Part shown: piece by piece, positions 6,035-7,375 of the stretch
How positions within the stretch are numbered: the first letter of the stretch is position 1
Layout of the letters: the number at the start of each line of letters is the position of its first letter
Origin: Methanosarcina sp. UBA402
GTDB lineage: Archaea; Halobacteriota; Methanosarcinia; Methanosarcinales; Methanosarcinaceae
DNA: 7,375 bases
Assembly: GCA_002509325.1 (NCBI GenBank)
Contig: DADO01000018.1
Span: 36,745-44,119 of the forward strand
Direction of reading: 5' to 3'
The notes under the pieces: model-generated
Seen by the model: the letters and a program-made list of their open reading frames with translations, nothing else
Told to the model about the DNA's origin: nothing
Database searches by the model: none
Program-made: the position numbers and the translations under genes

Positions 6035-7046
6035 TTGCAGGCGTTCCCGCGCTGTTCTGGTGTACCTGCTGCCTATCGCCTTACTCATAGGCTCCCTTTT
6101 TGTAGGGAGATATCAGACTCCTGTCTCGGCGGTTGTGGATGAGAGTATGAAAGCTTTTTCATATCTCTTTTTTGGCACTCCTGCTTCGGTTTCCACTCAT
6201 CACACCGTATTATTTAATGTAAGGCTGCCCAGGATACTTGCAGCTTTGCTTGTAGGAGCTGCACTTTCTGTAGCCGGGGCCTCTTTTCAGGGGATCTTTC
6301 GCAATCCCCTTGTCTCTCCCTATATCCTGGGAGTGGGCGCAGGTGCAGGTTTTGGAGCATGCCTGGCAATACTGCTGTGGAATAGTTATCTGTTTATACA
6401 GCTGATGGCATTTGCTTTCGGACTGCTGGCGATGTTTCTTGCCATAAGTATGGGTAAGGCCAGTAAAGGTACTGGGACTCTTGTGCTTGTGCTTTCCGGC
6501 ATGATAGTAGGTTCTGTTTTCACGGCTCTTACCTCACTGGTAAAATATGTGGCAGATCCTTATGATGAACTTCCTGCAATAGTATTCTGGCTTATGGGGA
6601 GCCTTGCTGATGTCAGGTATGACGATCTGCTCTACATATCATTGCCGATATTTGTTGGGGCTCTGGTGTTATTTCTTCTCAGGTGGCGTATCAATATTCT
6701 GTCTCTTGGAGACGAGGAAGCTAAAGCCCTTGGGATAAACGTGGAAAAAATGCGCCTGATTATTATTGTTTGTGCAACCCTCATGACTTCAGCAGCGGTC
6801 AGCATCAGCGGTGTGATTGGCTGGGTCGGACTGGTCGTGCCCCATATCTCAAGGATGATTGTTGGGCCCAACTACAGCCGCCTCTTGCCCATGAGCATGG
6901 TTATCGGATCATCGTTTATGCTGCTTGTAGATGACCTGTCAAGGACTATTGCCGCTACGGAAATTCCCCTGGGAATCCTCACTTCCCTGGTAGGCGCTCC
7001 TTTGTTTGCATATCTTCTCAGAAGGGGGCGCATGGGATGGAATTGA
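6027..7046 (+). CDS. ABC transporter permease, FecCD/BtuC family
   Basis: Integral membrane subunit, 339 residues, usual family length, forming as a homodimer the channel through which the ligand passes. It has about ten hydrophobic segments, starting at residues 9-26. Family signatures are clear: VRLPRILAALLVGAALSVAG (65-84), the SFQGIFRNPLVSPYILGVGAGAG stretch (86-108), the ALGIN coupling-helix segment that contacts the ATPase (234-238), GVIGWVGLVVPHISR (262-276), and the C-terminal GILTSLVGAPLFAYLLRR (316-333). The family imports iron-siderophores, corrinoids, haem and similar metal complexes. It pairs with the binding protein at 2502 and the ATPase that follows. The gene order, with two enzyme genes between the binding protein and the permease, is unusual, because binding protein, permease and ATPase genes normally lie side by side. 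The start overlaps the upstream gene and the 3' end overlaps the ATPase start. Confidence 0.94.
   Translation: MLDCRRSRAVLVYLLPIALLIGSLFVGRYQTPVSAVVDESMKAFSYLFFGTPASVSTHHTVLFNVRLPRILAALLVGAALSVAGASFQGIFRNPLVSPYILGVGAGAGFGACLAILLWNSYLFIQLMAFAFGLLAMFLAISMGKASKGTGTLVLVLSGMIVGSVFTALTSLVKYVADPYDELPAIVFWLMGSLADVRYDDLLYISLPIFVGALVLFLLRWRINILSLGDEEAKALGINVEKMRLIIIVCATLMTSAAVSISGVIGWVGLVVPHISRMIVGPNYSRLLPMSMVIGSSFMLLVDDLSRTIAATEIPLGILTSLVGAPLFAYLLRRGRMGWN
7024..7028 (+). promoter_or_regulatory. Ribosome binding site candidate for the ATPase gene
   Basis: GGGGG lies 8 nt before the ATG at 7037. An alternative in-frame ATG at 7046 would use the G-rich GGGATGG (7034-7040) at 5 nt. Both starts give an N terminus normal for the family, so the choice is not settled. 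Confidence 0.4.
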
Positions 7047-7375
7047 TGCTGGAAGTGAAATCCCTTGCCTTTTCCTATGGAAACGGACCGGTCTTTGAGA
7101 ATGTATCTTTCTCGCTAAAGAAGGGCGAGGTTATGTGCATCCTGGGCCCGAATGGGGCGGGAAAGTCCACATTGATCAAGTGCATTGCAGGGATTCTCAA
7201 ACCTGCAGCCGGCTCTATCCGAATTCTTGGAGAGGATACAGCTTCTCTCGGGGTAAAAGGGATTGCCCGGCGTATAGGTTATGTGCCCCAGCAGAATGAG
7301 GTTGTGTTTCCTTTTTCCGTACTGGATTTTGTTATAATGGGCCGTGCTCCTCATCTTTCCATGTTTGCATCCCCT
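7037..7375 (+). CDS. ABC transporter ATP-binding protein, FecE/BtuD family (partial, runs off the right edge)
   Basis: The first 113 codons of the ATPase that powers the importer; the rest lies beyond the window. Visible are the LEVKSLAFSYG opening typical of the family, with the aromatic residue that stacks on ATP, the Walker A motif GPNGAGKST at residues 37-45, and the Q-loop in YVPQQNEVVFPFSV (82-95). The family-typical VLDFVIMGRAPHL segment follows. The signature motif, Walker B and the H-loop fall outside. Numbering uses the ATG at 7037, which overlaps the permease gene by 10 nt; the ATG at 7046 would remove three residues and leave a 1-nt overlap. With the binding protein and permease it completes a class II (BtuCDF-like) importer. 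Confidence 0.93.
   Translation, partial: MELMLEVKSLAFSYGNGPVFENVSFSLKKGEVMCILGPNGAGKSTLIKCIAGILKPAAGSIRILGEDTASLGVKGIARRIGYVPQQNEVVFPFSVLDFVIMGRAPHLSMFASP

Noticed and set aside
2805..7354. Minus-strand frames within the operon genes
   Set aside because: All are antisense shadows of well-supported plus-strand genes, with no independent start signals or family features.

Overview
The window looks like chromosomal DNA of a methanogenic archaeon, most likely Methanosarcina or a close relative. Genes of moderate GC are separated by long, very AT-rich spacers. Promoters look archaeal (A/T-rich TATA boxes), Shine-Dalgarno sites match the 16S 3' end, and the protein families are typical of that genus. 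The genus is inferred from style and gene content, not from a marker gene.

Layout. Bases 1-478 are AT-rich spacer with no convincing gene. Bases 479-1345 (minus strand) encode a complete HtpX membrane zinc protease. Next is an unusually long spacer of about 1.15 kb (1346-2501). It holds the htpX promoter with a perfect inverted repeat, a short tandem duplication, a probable 143-bp miniature inverted-repeat element flanked by an 11-bp direct repeat, and the promoter of the next operon with a perfect 20-bp palindrome placed like an operator.

From 2502 to the right edge there is one tightly packed plus-strand operon. It encodes a lipoprotein substrate-binding protein (FecB/BtuF type), a class I SAM-dependent methyltransferase, a 592-residue radical SAM protein, a FecCD/BtuC-type permease and the first 113 codons of the matching ABC ATPase. 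The junctions overlap by 4, 8 and about 10 nt, or are separated by 3 nt.

The main point of interest is the radical SAM protein. Its N-terminal 310 residues resemble AmrS/PflA-like radical SAM enzymes. Its C-terminal ~240 residues resemble the substrate-binding protein encoded two genes upstream, but without a signal peptide. An import system for a metal complex or metal-containing cofactor therefore sits with two SAM-using enzymes, one of which carries what looks like a cytosolic copy of the receptor fold. A reasonable hypothesis is uptake followed by cytosolic capture and chemical processing of the ligand, such as demetallation, remodelling, or metallophore breakdown or synthesis. The substrate cannot be read from the sequence.
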